Positions 1 through 9,400 of a stretch of 64,000 nucleotides of DNA are shown here, piece by piece. The notes beneath the pieces are model-generated. The model made no database searches. It was not told the DNA's origin and was given only the letters and a program-made list of their open reading frames with translations. How positions within the stretch are numbered: the stretch's first letter is position 1; each line of letters starts with the position of its first letter. Source of the stretch: Planotetraspora sp. A-T 1434 (GTDB lineage Bacteria > Actinomycetota > Actinomycetes > Streptosporangiales > Streptosporangiaceae); the NCBI RefSeq assembly GCF_025420585.1, contig NZ_JAOEGB010000017.1, positions 62,001-126,000 of the forward strand, read 5' to 3'. The position numbers and the translations under genes are program-made.

Positions 1-510
1 GGAGCCCTGGCCTGCGTCTACATCGGCGACGGCACCTGGGGGGAGGGCGCCGTCTACGAGGCGCTGAACCTGGCCTCGCTCTGGCGGCTGCCGCTGCTGA
101 TCGTCGTCGAGCACAACGGGATCGCGCAGTCAACGCCCACGGCTCGCCAGATGGCCGGGACCGTGCGCTCCCGCGCCCAGGCGTTCGGCGTGCGCCACCA
201 CGGCATCGAGACCTCCGATCTCAACGCGATCAGGCACGAACTCGCGCCGCTCGTGGCGGAGGTGCGGTTCGAAGGCCGGCCACTGGTCGTCGAGTTCGTC
301 ACGCATCGGCTCGGCCCGCACAGCAAGGGCGACGACACCCGTCCCCCCGAGGTCGTCGAGCACGCGCGGGCCCGCGACTGGTACGGCCTCTACGCCGAGG
401 CCCATCCCGAGCAGTTCGCCCGCGCGGACGAGGCCCAGCGCGCCCGAGTCGCGGCGATCGTCCAGGACGTCTCCGCCCGTCCGCTCTCGGGGTGGGATCC
501 GTGCGCGTAG
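1..510 (+). CDS. 2-oxoacid dehydrogenase E1 component, alpha subunit (5' partial)
   Basis: The reading frame is open from the first base, so the N-terminal part of this gene lies outside the window. The visible 169 residues carry the thiamine pyrophosphate motif of E1 alpha subunits: GDGTWGEGA near the left edge, followed about 30 residues later by VVEHNGIAQS. E1 alpha works with E1 beta to decarboxylate a branched-chain 2-oxoacid, pyruvate or acetoin and passes the acyl group to the E2 lipoyl arm. The end overlaps the next gene (E1 beta) by 19 bases, and E2 follows, so this is the first visible gene of an E1a-E1b-E2 operon. The substrate cannot be decided from this fragment. Confidence 0.9.
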   Translation, partial: GALACVYIGDGTWGEGAVYEALNLASLWRLPLLIVVEHNGIAQSTPTARQMAGTVRSRAQAFGVRHHGIETSDLNAIRHELAPLVAEVRFEGRPLVVEFVTHRLGPHSKGDDTRPPEVVEHARARDWYGLYAEAHPEQFARADEAQRARVAAIVQDVSARPLSGWDPCA

Positions 511-1493
511 CGGAGAACCTCAACGCCGCCCTGCACGGCCTGCTGGAGGCCGACCCTTCGGCGTACGTGATCGGCGAGGACATCCTCGACCCGTACGGCG
601 GCGCCTTCAAGATCACCAAGGGGCTGTCCAGCCGGTTTCCCGATCGGGTGCTCGGCACGCCCATCAGCGAGTCCGGCATCACCGGCCTCGCCGCCGGGCT
701 CGCCCTGTGCGGTGACGCGGCCATCGTCGAGATCATGTTCGGCGACTTCGTGGCGCTGGCCTTCGACCAGATCGTCAACTTCGCCGCCAAGTCGGTCTCG
801 ATGTACGGCTCGCACGTCCCGATGCGGATGGTCGTCCGGTGCCCCACCGGGGGCGGCCGCGGCTACGGCCCGACCCACAGCCAGAGCATGCAGAAGCACT
901 TCATCGGCGTGCCGGGGCTGTCGGTCTACGAGATGTCGCCGCTCCACGACAACCGGGCAGTGCTCGCCGCCATGCTGGCGTCGGGCGGGCCGTCCGTGTT
1001 CTTCGAGGACAAGGTCCTCTACACCCTGCGCATGCACGACGTCGGCGACCTGTTCCGGCACGACTTCGTGCCGGGGACCGACGTCGCCCGGGTCTTCCTC
1101 GACGACCCGTCGGCGGCCGACTGCGTGATCATCGCCCCCGGCGGGATGGTCGACCGGGCGGTCCGGGCCATGCGGACGCTCCTTCTGGAGCACGAGGTGA
1201 CGTGCTGCCTGCTCGTCCCCTCGCGGCTCTACCCATTCGACGCCGAGCCGCTGCTTCCCGCTCTCCGGGGGGCGAGAGCCGTACTGGTGGCGGAGGAGGG
1301 CACCGCGGGCGGGACCTGGGGGAGCGAGGTGGCCCAGCGGATCCACCGGCTCATGTGGAAGGATCTCCGGCGGCCGGTGACGCTCGTCCACTCCGCCGAC
1401 AGCGTGATCCCCACCGCCGCTCATCTGGAGCGGCGGGTGCTCGTGCAGGAGTCCACGATTCACGACGCGGTGCTGGAGGCCCTGCGTGACTGA
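492..1493 (+). CDS. 2-oxoacid dehydrogenase E1 component, beta subunit
   Basis: A 333-residue transketolase-like beta subunit, about the usual length for the family. It has the typical N-terminal ALHGLLEADPSAYVIGEDI segment, the PISESGITGLAAGLAL block, and a C-terminal transketolase domain with VLVAEEGTAGGTWGSEV. GTG at 492 is the longest start and GTG at 501 is an alternative; both overlap the end of the alpha subunit, which points to translational coupling. The subunit forms the thiamine pyrophosphate site together with E1 alpha. The GTG of E2 overlaps its last eight bases. Pyruvate, branched-chain oxoacid or acetoin could be the substrate. Confidence 0.93.
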   Translation: MGSVRVAENLNAALHGLLEADPSAYVIGEDILDPYGGAFKITKGLSSRFPDRVLGTPISESGITGLAAGLALCGDAAIVEIMFGDFVALAFDQIVNFAAKSVSMYGSHVPMRMVVRCPTGGGRGYGPTHSQSMQKHFIGVPGLSVYEMSPLHDNRAVLAAMLASGGPSVFFEDKVLYTLRMHDVGDLFRHDFVPGTDVARVFLDDPSAADCVIIAPGGMVDRAVRAMRTLLLEHEVTCCLLVPSRLYPFDAEPLLPALRGARAVLVAEEGTAGGTWGSEVAQRIHRLMWKDLRRPVTLVHSADSVIPTAAHLERRVLVQESTIHDAVLEALRD

Positions 1494-2709
1494 TATCCGG
1501 GTGCCGAAGCTCAACAACAACGACACCTCCTACATCCTGATCGAATGGCTCGTCGAGGACGGCCAGCAGATCAAGGCCGGCGACCCCGTCGCGGTCCTGG
1601 AGACCTCCAAGGCGACGGAGGAGCTGGTCAGTGAGGAGGACGGCTTCCTCTGGCAGGCCCTCCCACTCAACGCCGACTGCCCGCCCGGCGCGCTCATCGC
1701 CCGGCTGACGAGCGAGGAGGTCCGGCCCGGCTCCGAAGCCGGGGCACGGGACGGCGGGGCGGGGCACGCCAGGTCGTGGGACGGCGGAGCTCGGGATGGC
1801 GCGGCGGGCGACGGCGCGGCGGGGAATGGCGCGTCCGGCGCCGAACCGCTGATCACCGCGCCCGCGCAGGCGTTGATCGACCAGCTGGGCATCGACCTGG
1901 CGGACGTGCGCGCCCTCGGCGTGTCCGTCGTCCGCCGCGCGGATATCGAACGGCTCGCCGCGACCCGTTCCGAGGCGAGCACGCGCCCGGAGGGCACCCC
2001 CTCGGCCGAGGGGACCACGCCCGCCGCCGGCCTGCTGTACGAGCTGTCCCGAGTGCAGCGTGCGGTGGCGAGGGCCGTGCGCACCTCGCACGAGATCATC
2101 CCGACGGCGTACACGGTGGTGAAGACGGACGTCGGCGCGGCGCTGGAACTGGCGGGGAGGCTGACCCGTGAGGTCAGGCGGCCGGTCGGCCTGCCGGAGC
2201 TCGTGACGCACGCGGTGGCGCGGATGCACGAGGAGTTCCCGCTGTTCTACGCCACGCTGGTGGACCAGGAGTCGGCCAGGCTGGCGGAGGCTCCCCACGT
2301 CGGCGTGACGATCGACACCGGAGCAGGCCTTTACGTCCCGGTCATCCATGACGCCGGGCGGAGGTCGATCAAGGAGATCGCGAGCCGCCTGATGGAGTAT
2401 CGGCTGGCCGCCCTCACCGGGGACTTCCGCGAGGACGACCTGGCCGGGGCCAACATCGCCGTCACCCTGCACCACGACGGCGACGTGACGCTCGCCATCC
2501 CGCTGATCTTCCCGGGCCACGTGTGCGCCCTCGCGGTGACCTCGCCGCAGGCGGTGCTCCAGCTCGAAGGAGGCCAAGTGGTCAGCCGGAGCGTGGCCAA
2601 CATCGGCCTTAGCTACGACCACCGCCTCATCAACGGGCGGGACGCGGGCCTGTTTCTCCGGGCACTCAAGACCAGGCTGGAGTCCCCAGCCGAGGTCTTC
2701 AGCGCGTAG
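1486..2709 (+). CDS. Dihydrolipoamide acyltransferase (E2) of a 2-oxoacid dehydrogenase complex
   Basis: This 407-residue protein has the E2 layout in order. A single lipoyl domain (about 1-78) carries the lipoyl lysine at about K42 in ETSKATEE. A Gly/Ala/Asp-rich linker (about 82-120) follows, then a peripheral E3-binding domain (about 121-157) and a catalytic acyltransferase domain (about 185-407). The catalytic histidine is in YDHRLING near residue 379; the usual family form is DHRxxDG. It transfers the acyl group from the lipoyl arm to CoA. The linker is low in complexity and visibly repetitive. GTG 1486 overlaps the end of E1 beta. No E3 gene is nearby, so a shared dihydrolipoamide dehydrogenase is expected elsewhere. 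Confidence 0.92.
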   Translation: MTDIRVPKLNNNDTSYILIEWLVEDGQQIKAGDPVAVLETSKATEELVSEEDGFLWQALPLNADCPPGALIARLTSEEVRPGSEAGARDGGAGHARSWDGGARDGAAGDGAAGNGASGAEPLITAPAQALIDQLGIDLADVRALGVSVVRRADIERLAATRSEASTRPEGTPSAEGTTPAAGLLYELSRVQRAVARAVRTSHEIIPTAYTVVKTDVGAALELAGRLTREVRRPVGLPELVTHAVARMHEEFPLFYATLVDQESARLAEAPHVGVTIDTGAGLYVPVIHDAGRRSIKEIASRLMEYRLAALTGDFREDDLAGANIAVTLHHDGDVTLAIPLIFPGHVCALAVTSPQAVLQLEGGQVVSRSVANIGLSYDHRLINGRDAGLFLRALKTRLESPAEVFSA

Positions 2710-2712
2710 TCG

Positions 2713-3639
2713 TCATGCCGGGAAGGCGTACCGGACTCCAGTGAGTCTCTCGGAGACGTCCCAGAGACGGCGGGCGACGTCCTCGTCACGGGCGGCGGCC
2801 GCCGTGTCGACGATCGTGGGATAGCCCCGCTGCTCCAGGAAGCCGTCCGGGCCGACATAGCTCGCGCGACGGATTTCGGGCACCGTCGCGGCGTAGAGGA
2901 GGGGCAGGGCGCCCATCTCGGCCCTCTGGGCCAGCAGGACGTTCCCCAGCCGGTTGGCCAGCCCCTCCAGCTTGTTCCCGGTCATCGCGGGGCCGGCGCT
3001 GGCGAGGTTGGTGGCCGCGTAGCCGGGATGCGCGGCCACGCTGACCAGCGACGTCCCAGAGGCGTGACGGTCCAGCTCGTACATGAACAGGAGGTTGGCC
3101 AGCTTCGACTGGGCATAGGCCCGCCACTTCCGGTAATGGCGCTGACCCTGCAGGTCATCGAAGTCGATCCGCCCCACTTTGTGCATGTTGCTGCCCACCG
3201 TCACCACGCGCGGTGCGGAGCTCCGCAGCAGGGCGGGCAGGAGCAGCCCGGTCAACGCGAAGTGGCCCAGATGGTTCGTGCCGAACTGCATCTCGAACCC
3301 GTCCGCCGTCACCCGGTACGGCAGAGCCATCACGCCCGCGTTGTTGACGAGTATGTCGACGGCGTTCTCGGAGTCCTCGGAGAACGTCGCGGCGAACTGC
3401 CGCACGGAGGAGAGATCGGCGAGGTCGAGCCGGACCACCCGGATGTCGGCCGAGGGCGCGGCCTTACGCATCCGCGCCGCCGCGTCCTTCCCCTTGGCCG
3501 TGTCGCGGCAGGCGACGACCACGCGGGCGCCCCGCCTGGCCAGCTCTCCAGCCGTGATCATGCCGATGCCGCTGTTGGCTCCGGTCACGATCGCGGTCTT
3601 GCCCGACTGATCAGGAATGTTGGCGGCCGTCCAGCCCAT
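2713..3639 (-). CDS. Short-chain dehydrogenase/reductase, retinol dehydrogenase-like
   Basis: A 308-residue classical SDR. The cofactor motif TGANSGIG lies at 19-26, NNAGVM at 99-104, and the catalytic YAQSK at 175-179 follows a serine near 150. The chain is longer than the usual 250 residues because of a C-terminal extension, as in the protochlorophyllide reductase and retinol dehydrogenase-like branch common in actinomycetes. It should oxidise or reduce an alcohol/carbonyl pair with NADP(H); the substrate is unknown. The gene converges on the E2 gene with only three bases between the stop codons. Confidence 0.9.
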   Translation of the reverse strand: MGWTAANIPDQSGKTAIVTGANSGIGMITAGELARRGARVVVACRDTAKGKDAAARMRKAAPSADIRVVRLDLADLSSVRQFAATFSEDSENAVDILVNNAGVMALPYRVTADGFEMQFGTNHLGHFALTGLLLPALLRSSAPRVVTVGSNMHKVGRIDFDDLQGQRHYRKWRAYAQSKLANLLFMYELDRHASGTSLVSVAAHPGYAATNLASAGPAMTGNKLEGLANRLGNVLLAQRAEMGALPLLYAATVPEIRRASYVGPDGFLEQRGYPTIVDTAAAARDEDVARRLWDVSERLTGVRYAFPA

Positions 3640-3678
3640 GCCTGCCTCCTGTGCGCTCGGACTCCACCATAGATCGTC

Positions 3679-4383
3679 TCAAGGCCGTGGCGGTGCCTCA
3701 TTGGTCCGCTTTAGTGATTCAACGACCTCACCCAGGATCTCCACCAGGCCCTCCGGCGCGTCCCGCATGAGGTTGTGCCCGCCGGCCAGCGCGTGCGTCG
3801 TCCAGGAGGGGTCCTCGCGCAGCCGTTCGTAGACCGGGGTGAACGGGGACGGGCCGTCCCACCCCGCCGCGTACACGTAGTCCCTGCGGCGGATGTGCGC
3901 GAGGTCGCCGGTGAGCCGGAGCGGCTGGAGCAGCGAGGCCAGCGGGTGGGGCGTGGCCCGCGCGTCGAAGAACGGCAGCGTCCGCACCGCGTAGCCGGTC
4001 TCCACCACGTCCACGTACCATCGCCGCTCCTGATCCGAGACCAGGGTCCAGCAGGAGTCGCCGTGCTCCGGCACCACGGCGTCCAGGTACACCAGGGAGT
4101 CCACCCGTCCGGGCGCGCGGTCGGCGACTCCGGTGATCACCATGCCCCCATAGCTGTGGCCGACCAGCACCGCGTTCTGGATGTTCTCGGCCGCGAGAAC
4201 GCCGGTCACGTCCTGGATGTGCGTGTCGAGGTTCACTCCGCCGTGCAGCAGATGGCTGCGCTCGCTGAGCCCGGTCAACGTCAGCGGGTAGGCGCGGTGC
4301 CCCTGGTCGCGTAGCCGCTGGGTGAGCTCCTCGAAACACCAGCCGCCATGACACATGCCGGGGATGAGGACAAAAGTCGCCAC
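3679..4383 (-). CDS. Alpha/beta-fold hydrolase (esterase-like)
   Basis: A 234-residue alpha/beta hydrolase. The start is GTG 4383, preceded by a GGGAG ribosome site; a longer in-frame reading would run back across the MFS gene and is not plausible. The oxyanion-hole segment IPGMCHGGW is near residues 8-15, the nucleophile elbow GHSYGG has Ser at about 77, and the catalytic histidine is probably H203 in GGHN. This pattern resembles the plant-type methylesterase and salicylate-esterase branch. It sits 11 bases after the MFS gene and is probably co-transcribed with it, under the TetR regulator encoded divergently. The substrate is unknown. Confidence 0.88.
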   Translation of the reverse strand: MATFVLIPGMCHGGWCFEELTQRLRDQGHRAYPLTLTGLSERSHLLHGGVNLDTHIQDVTGVLAAENIQNAVLVGHSYGGMVITGVADRAPGRVDSLVYLDAVVPEHGDSCWTLVSDQERRWYVDVVETGYAVRTLPFFDARATPHPLASLLQPLRLTGDLAHIRRRDYVYAAGWDGPSPFTPVYERLREDPSWTTHALAGGHNLMRDAPEGLVEILGEVVESLKRTNEAPPRP

Positions 4384-4394
4384 AATCGTGCTCC

Positions 4395-5654
4395 CTATCG
4401 TTGCTGGGCTTGTATCTGGTCCGCGTCCTGGTCCGCGTCCTGGTCCGCGTCCTGGTCCGCGTCCTGGTCTGTGCCCTGGTCCGAGGCAGAGGGGCGAGTA
4501 CGGCCGGCCGTCGCGGCGACCACAGCCGCCACGGCGCACAGGGCCGCGGTCCACACCAGCGTGGCCTCGGTCGAGGTCTGATCGGCGACGATGCCGGCGA
4601 TCCACGGGCCGACGGTCTGGCCGGCCGCGAACAGCATGGTGAAGGCCGCCAGTGTGGCGGTCCAGTCCGCCGGCGGGGTGTTGCCCTTGATGAGGGCGGT
4701 GACGGCGGCGGGAACGCCCATGAACGTCGCCCCGTAGACGAGCGCTGAGGCGAGGATGACCGGTGGTGCCGGCGCCGTCAGTGCCAGGGCCGCGCCGCCG
4801 CCGAGGACGGCGAGCAGGGTGGACAGGGTGCGGGTGCCGGGCCACTCGGCGGTCGGGCGGTTCCACAGCGCGGGCGCCGCCACGACGGCCAGTCCCAGCG
4901 CCGTCCAGGTGAGCACCACCTGCGCGGGCGGCGCGTGCCGGTCGTCGAGGTAGGCGGACAAGAACGTGATGTAGGTGATGTATCCGGCGGCGAACAGTAG
5001 GTAGGCCACGGCGGTTCCCCAGAGCGGGCGCACGCGGACCCGGCCGGCCGTCGCGGCCTGAGCGTCCCTGTCCGTATGCGCGGCGGTCCAGCTCGCCACC
5101 GTTGCCAGCGCGGCGGCGACGGCCAGGCCGACCCAGGCCAGACGCCAGTGCTCTCCCAGTGCCGGGATGGTCGCGCCGCTGAAGACGATCCCCAGCCCGG
5201 TGCCCGCGAAGTACACCGTGATGGGCGCGCCTGAGGCGGCGCGGGCGGCGACACGCGAGGCGATCACACCGCCGGCGACGAACACCGCCGCCCCCGCCGA
5301 CCCGGCAGCGGCCCGCGCGGCCAGCAGCGCCGGATAAGCGTCGCTCACGGCGGTCGCGGCCAGCGACACGGCCGTGAGCGCCATCCCCCCGCGGAAGACG
5401 GAGGCCGTGCCCCAGCGGCGGACGAGCACGGCTGTCACCAGTGCGCCGAGGAGGTAGCCCATCCCGTTGGCGGCGCTCATCGCCCCGGCCTCGGTCAGGG
5501 TCCAGTGCAGGTCGTCGCGCATGGCCGGCAGGAGCAGCCCGTAGGCGAAGCGCGCGAGCCCGAGCGCCGAAGCGGTGCCGAGCGCCAGCGGGGCCGCCTG
5601 CCATCCCGCCTGCCATGCCGTCCGGGGCGCCGTCCGGGGCGCCGTCCTCGTCAT
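4395..5654 (-). CDS. MFS transporter, YbfB/YjiJ-like
   Basis: A 419-residue major facilitator protein with about 12 hydrophobic segments. It resembles the YbfB/YjiJ-type group, with an early GTASALGLARFAYGLLLP segment. It is probably an exporter in the cytoplasmic membrane. ATG 5654 is the first good start; its ribosome site is weak. Both ends carry in-frame 12-bp repeats: T-A-P-R units at the N-terminus and D-A-D-Q units in the soluble C-terminal tail. The neighbours are a hydrolase downstream and a divergent TetR gene, the usual layout for a drug- or metabolite-responsive efflux cassette. The transported compound cannot be read from sequence. Confidence 0.9.
   Translation of the reverse strand: MTRTAPRTAPRTAWQAGWQAAPLALGTASALGLARFAYGLLLPAMRDDLHWTLTEAGAMSAANGMGYLLGALVTAVLVRRWGTASVFRGGMALTAVSLAATAVSDAYPALLAARAAAGSAGAAVFVAGGVIASRVAARAASGAPITVYFAGTGLGIVFSGATIPALGEHWRLAWVGLAVAAALATVASWTAAHTDRDAQAATAGRVRVRPLWGTAVAYLLFAAGYITYITFLSAYLDDRHAPPAQVVLTWTALGLAVVAAPALWNRPTAEWPGTRTLSTLLAVLGGGAALALTAPAPPVILASALVYGATFMGVPAAVTALIKGNTPPADWTATLAAFTMLFAAGQTVGPWIAGIVADQTSTEATLVWTAALCAVAAVVAATAGRTRPSASDQGTDQDADQDADQDADQDADQIQAQQR
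4416..4487. repeat. 12-bp tandem repeat in the MFS C-terminal tail
   Basis: Six head-to-tail 12-bp units. Four are identical (CTGGTCCGCGTC on the + strand) and two are degenerate. In the MFS frame they encode a repeating D-Q-D-A tetrapeptide in the acidic cytoplasmic tail. The unit is a multiple of three, so copy-number change keeps the frame. Confidence 0.95.
5595..5650. repeat. 12-bp tandem repeats at the MFS N-terminus
   Basis: Two adjacent duplications with a 12-bp period: CGCCTGCCATCC / CGCCTGCCATGC, then CGTCCGGGGCGC twice followed by a partial third copy. They encode the repetitive T-A-P-R and Q-A-W/G stretch just after the start codon, ahead of the first membrane segment. Confidence 0.9.
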
Positions 5655-5757
5655 CGGTCCCGGCACTGGGAGCCGCCGCGGCCAGCCGCATTCCGGACCG
5701 GGACACCCCGGTCGCGCGGCGAGGCGACGAAGTCTGGCATGGCAGCCCCCAAAGGTC

Positions 5758-5811
5758 GAACCGATCGGTACGAACTCGGATGCTAGCAGCAGAACGAACC
5801 GAACGGTACGA
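5758..5811. promoter_or_regulatory. Paired TetR-type operator between the MFS and tetR genes
   Basis: Two 16-bp direct copies, GAACCGATCGGTACGA (5758-5773) and GAACCGAACGGTACGA (5796-5811), differ at one base. Their starts are 38 bp apart. Each contains a palindromic core, ACCGATCGGT in the first (perfect) and ACCGAACGGT in the second. The second copy ends nine bases before the tetR start codon. The position between divergent genes fits binding by the adjacent TetR protein, controlling both directions. This is inferred from symmetry and placement. Confidence 0.75.
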
Positions 5812-5819
5812 TCTGTGGC

Positions 5820-6419
5820 ATGCCAGTTCCCAAGGGCTCGACGATCGACCCGGAGCGCACTCGCGCCGCCATGATGGAGGCGGTCACCCCGGTGCTGTAC
5901 GAGCGCGGGCTCGACGGCATCGGCGTCGCCGAGCTGTGCGCCTCCATCGGGGTGTCCAAGGAGACGCTCTACCGGCACTTCGGCAGCAAGGACGGCCTCG
6001 TGGAGGCCATGCTGGAAGCGCGCAGCGAGCGGGTGACGAGCTGGCTGGCAGAGGCCGCCGCGGCCGCCGGTGACGACCCCCGCGACCAGCTCGCAGCGCT
6101 GTTCGACGCCCTCCAGCAGTGGTACGACGACCCGGTCTTCCGCGGCTGCGCGATGTTGAACGCGGCCGCCCAGCACCATGTCGACCCCGTGCGCGCGATC
6201 ACCGCGCGGCACCTGGACCGCTACCTCGAACTGCTGACCGGCATCGCCCGCCGCGCCGGCGCCGCCGATCCGCACGTTCTGGGTCGGCAGCTGCTCATGC
6301 TGGTCGAGGGGGCGACCGTCGTCGCCGCACATCACGACCCGGCCGCCGCGGGTGAGCACGCCCGCCAGGCCGCGCTCACCCTGCTGTCCGCCGCCCCCCG
6401 AACCGGCCTTCAAGACTGA
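5820..6419 (+). CDS. TetR/AcrR family transcriptional regulator
   Basis: A 199-residue TetR-type repressor. The N-terminal DNA-binding domain spans about 8-60 with the helix-turn-helix GIGVAELCASIGVSKETLYR and the typical HFGSKDGLVEAML. The C-terminal half should bind the inducer and dimerise. ATG 5820 is chosen because the homology starts directly after it and the operator-like repeat ends just upstream; no clear Shine-Dalgarno is present, so the transcript may have a very short leader. It most likely represses the divergent MFS-hydrolase pair and itself through the repeats at 5758-5811. Confidence 0.92.
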   Translation: MPVPKGSTIDPERTRAAMMEAVTPVLYERGLDGIGVAELCASIGVSKETLYRHFGSKDGLVEAMLEARSERVTSWLAEAAAAAGDDPRDQLAALFDALQQWYDDPVFRGCAMLNAAAQHHVDPVRAITARHLDRYLELLTGIARRAGAADPHVLGRQLLMLVEGATVVAAHHDPAAAGEHARQAALTLLSAAPRTGLQD

Positions 6420-6458
6420 CGCGCCGGGTCAGCTGCTCAGCGCTCTGCTTAGGCCCTG

Positions 6459-9400
6459 CTAGGCGCGGATGCGGAGGCCGCGCGGGGTGGGGTGGAAGCC
6501 GGCGGCTTCGAGGGCCGCGGCCAGCGGGGAGTCGGCGATGGAGGCTCCATCGGCGCGTTCGACGGTGAGCTTGCCCAGCGCGCCCTCCCGTACGGCGAGC
6601 GCCAGGGCGTCCACAGCGGGCCGGAGGTCCTCCTCGGCCCCGAACGACAGCAGGGTCTTGCCGCCACGCTCGACGTAGAGCACGAGGCGGCCCTCCACCA
6701 GCACCACCAGCGCTCCGGCCTTGCGGCCCGGCTTGTGGGTGACGTCGCCGGCCCGGTCCGGCCACGGCAGGGCCGCGCCGTACGGGTTGGCGGGGTCGGC
6801 GGCGGCCAGGACGATGGTTCGCCGGGGGGAGGGGGCCGCGGGGGTCGCCCACAGGTCTTCCTCAGGGGCAGGGGTGGTCGACGACATGGCGCGCATCCGG
6901 TCGACCGCCCCCGGCAGGGCGAACTGGGCTCCTCCGAGGCCCTCCACGAAGTAGCCACGGCGGCAGCGGCCGCTCTCCTCGTAGGCCCGCAGCACCTGGT
7001 AGACGGAGGAGAAGCCACCGGGAAGCCGCTCGGCGGTGACGCCGCCCCTGGTCAGCACGCCGTGCCGTTCGAGCAGCACCTCCGCCTGAGCGTGGGCCCT
7101 CTGCGTGCCGTCCTCGGCTGGAGAGGGCAGCAGCCACCATCGCCCGCTCACCGTCGGCGGGCCGCTCCTCGTCGGCAGCACGGCGCGGCGACGCCGGCTC
7201 GCCGGGGGCCGATGGGCGGGACGCCCGCTGCCCAGGGTGGATCGGAGCGGAGCGAGCGTGTCGCCGGTGATCCGGCCCGACCAGACCAGATCCCACAGAG
7301 CCGCCGCCAGCACCGTGTCGTCCAGCATGGCGGTCCGGTTGGACAGCTCGCGGAAGAACAGCGCCCCGCCTCCGCTCAGGATCTCCAGCACCTGCTCGTG
7401 CAGCGGGGTCATGGTGATCTCGGCCGGTGGATGCATCAGCAGGGGAGCGGTGTCGGCGAAGTAGAGCGAGACCCAGCCGTCCCCGCCCGGCAGCGATCCC
7501 TGGCCCGCCCAGATGACCTCGCCCGACGCGGTGAGCTCGTCGAGGAGGGCGGGGGAGTAGCCGGGCACCCGGCTCGGCAGCACCAGGGTTTCGAGCGCCG
7601 AGGCTGGGACCGCCGCCCCCTGGAGCCGCTCGATCGCGCTGATCAGGGCGTCCATCGATCGCGCGGACCCGCCGGCGGACGTGCGGCCCGGCGCGATGCC
7701 GTGCCACACCGGGAGGAAAGCGGCCAGCACCTCGGGCGGGACCGGCTCGACCTCCTTGCGGAGCCGGGCCAGCGACCTGCGGCGGAGCAGGCGGAGCACG
7801 CCCGCGTCGCACCACTCCTCGCCGCGCCCGCCGGGCCGGAACTCGCCGGAGACGACCCTCCCGGAGGCGGCCAGGCGGCGGAGCGCGTCGTCGATCACGG
7901 CGACGCCCATGCCGAAGCGGGCCGCGGCCGTACCGGATGAGAACGGCCCGCGCGTGCGCGCGTGGCGGGCCACGAGGTCGCCCAGCGGATCGGGCGCGGG
8001 CCCCTGCCGCACTGACCCGGACCCGCCCGTGCCGCCGGTGGACGGGGCCTCCAGGAACTCCTGGGGAACGCCCACCGGGAGCGGTGCGCCCAGGGCGTCG
8101 CGGAGCCGCCAGGCGTCCTCGACCGCCGCCCACTGCTCGTGGCCGGCGACGCGCACCCGGATGGCCCGGCGGGCTCTCTCCAGATCGGCCAGCCAGGCCG
8201 GGTCGCCCTCGCGGATCGAGACGTCCTCGGCCAGTAAGGGGCCGTGAGAACGGAGCAGGTCGGCGAGGTCCTCGGCGTCGCGGAGCGGCCGGTCCAGCCG
8301 GGCGAGCTCCCGCTCGGCCTCCGCGATCACGTCGGGGTCGAGCAGCTCGCGCAGGTCGGCCTGGCCGAGCAGCTCGGCGAGGAGCGCCGTGTCGAGGGTC
8401 AGGGCCTGCGCCCGGCGCTCCGCGAGTGGCGCGTCGCCCTCGTACATGAAGGCGCCGATGTAGTTGAACAGCAGCGAGGCCGCGAAGGGGGACGCCTGGG
8501 AGGTCTCCACCTCGACGACCCGCACCCGGCGGGCCGAGATGTCCCGCATGAGCTGGACCAGGCCCGGCACGTCGAAGACGTCCTGCAGGCACTCCCGCAT
8601 GGTCTCCAGGACGACGGGGAACGTGGCGTACTTGCTGGCCACGCCGAGCAGGTGGGCGGCACGCTGGCGCTGCTGCCACAGCGGGGTCCGCTTCCCGGGG
8701 GTGCGGCGCGGGAGCAGGAGGGAGCGCCCGGCGCACTCGCGGAAGCGCGCCGCGAACATCGCCGACCCTCCGAGCTCCTCCGTGACGATCTGCTCGATCT
8801 CCTCCGCGTCGAAGGCCGCCACGTCGGTCGGCGCCTCGTCGAGCGTGTCGGGGATGCGCAGCACGATGCCGTCGTCGGAGTGGACGGCCTGCACGTCCAC
8901 GCCGTACCGCTCGCGCAGCCGCCGGCCGATCGCCAGCGCCCACGGGGCGTGCACCCGCGCGCCGTACGGCGAGTGGATCACCACGCGCCAGTCGCCCAGC
9001 TCGTCGTGGAAGCGCTCCACGACGAGCGTGCGGTCGTCCGGCACGTATCCCGTCGCCTCCCGCTGCTCGGCCAGGTAGGAGACGAGGTTGCCGGTGGCGA
9101 ACTCGTCGAGCCCCGCCGCGCGGAGGGCGTCCGTCGTGCCCGAGGTGGACAGCTCGCGGAGGAACGCCCCGATGGCGCGGCCCAGCTCGGCGGGCCGGCC
9201 GGGAGCGTCGCCGTGCCAGAACGGCAGCTTGCCCGGCTGCCCGGGGGCGGGGGAGACGAGCACGCGGTCGGCGGTGATGTCCTCGATCCGCCAGGACGAC
9301 GCGCCCAGGACGAACACGTCGCCCACCCGCGACTCGTAGACCATCTCCTCGTCCAGCTCGCCGACCCGGGAGGGCGTCCTGCCGGAGGCGGGCCTGGAAG

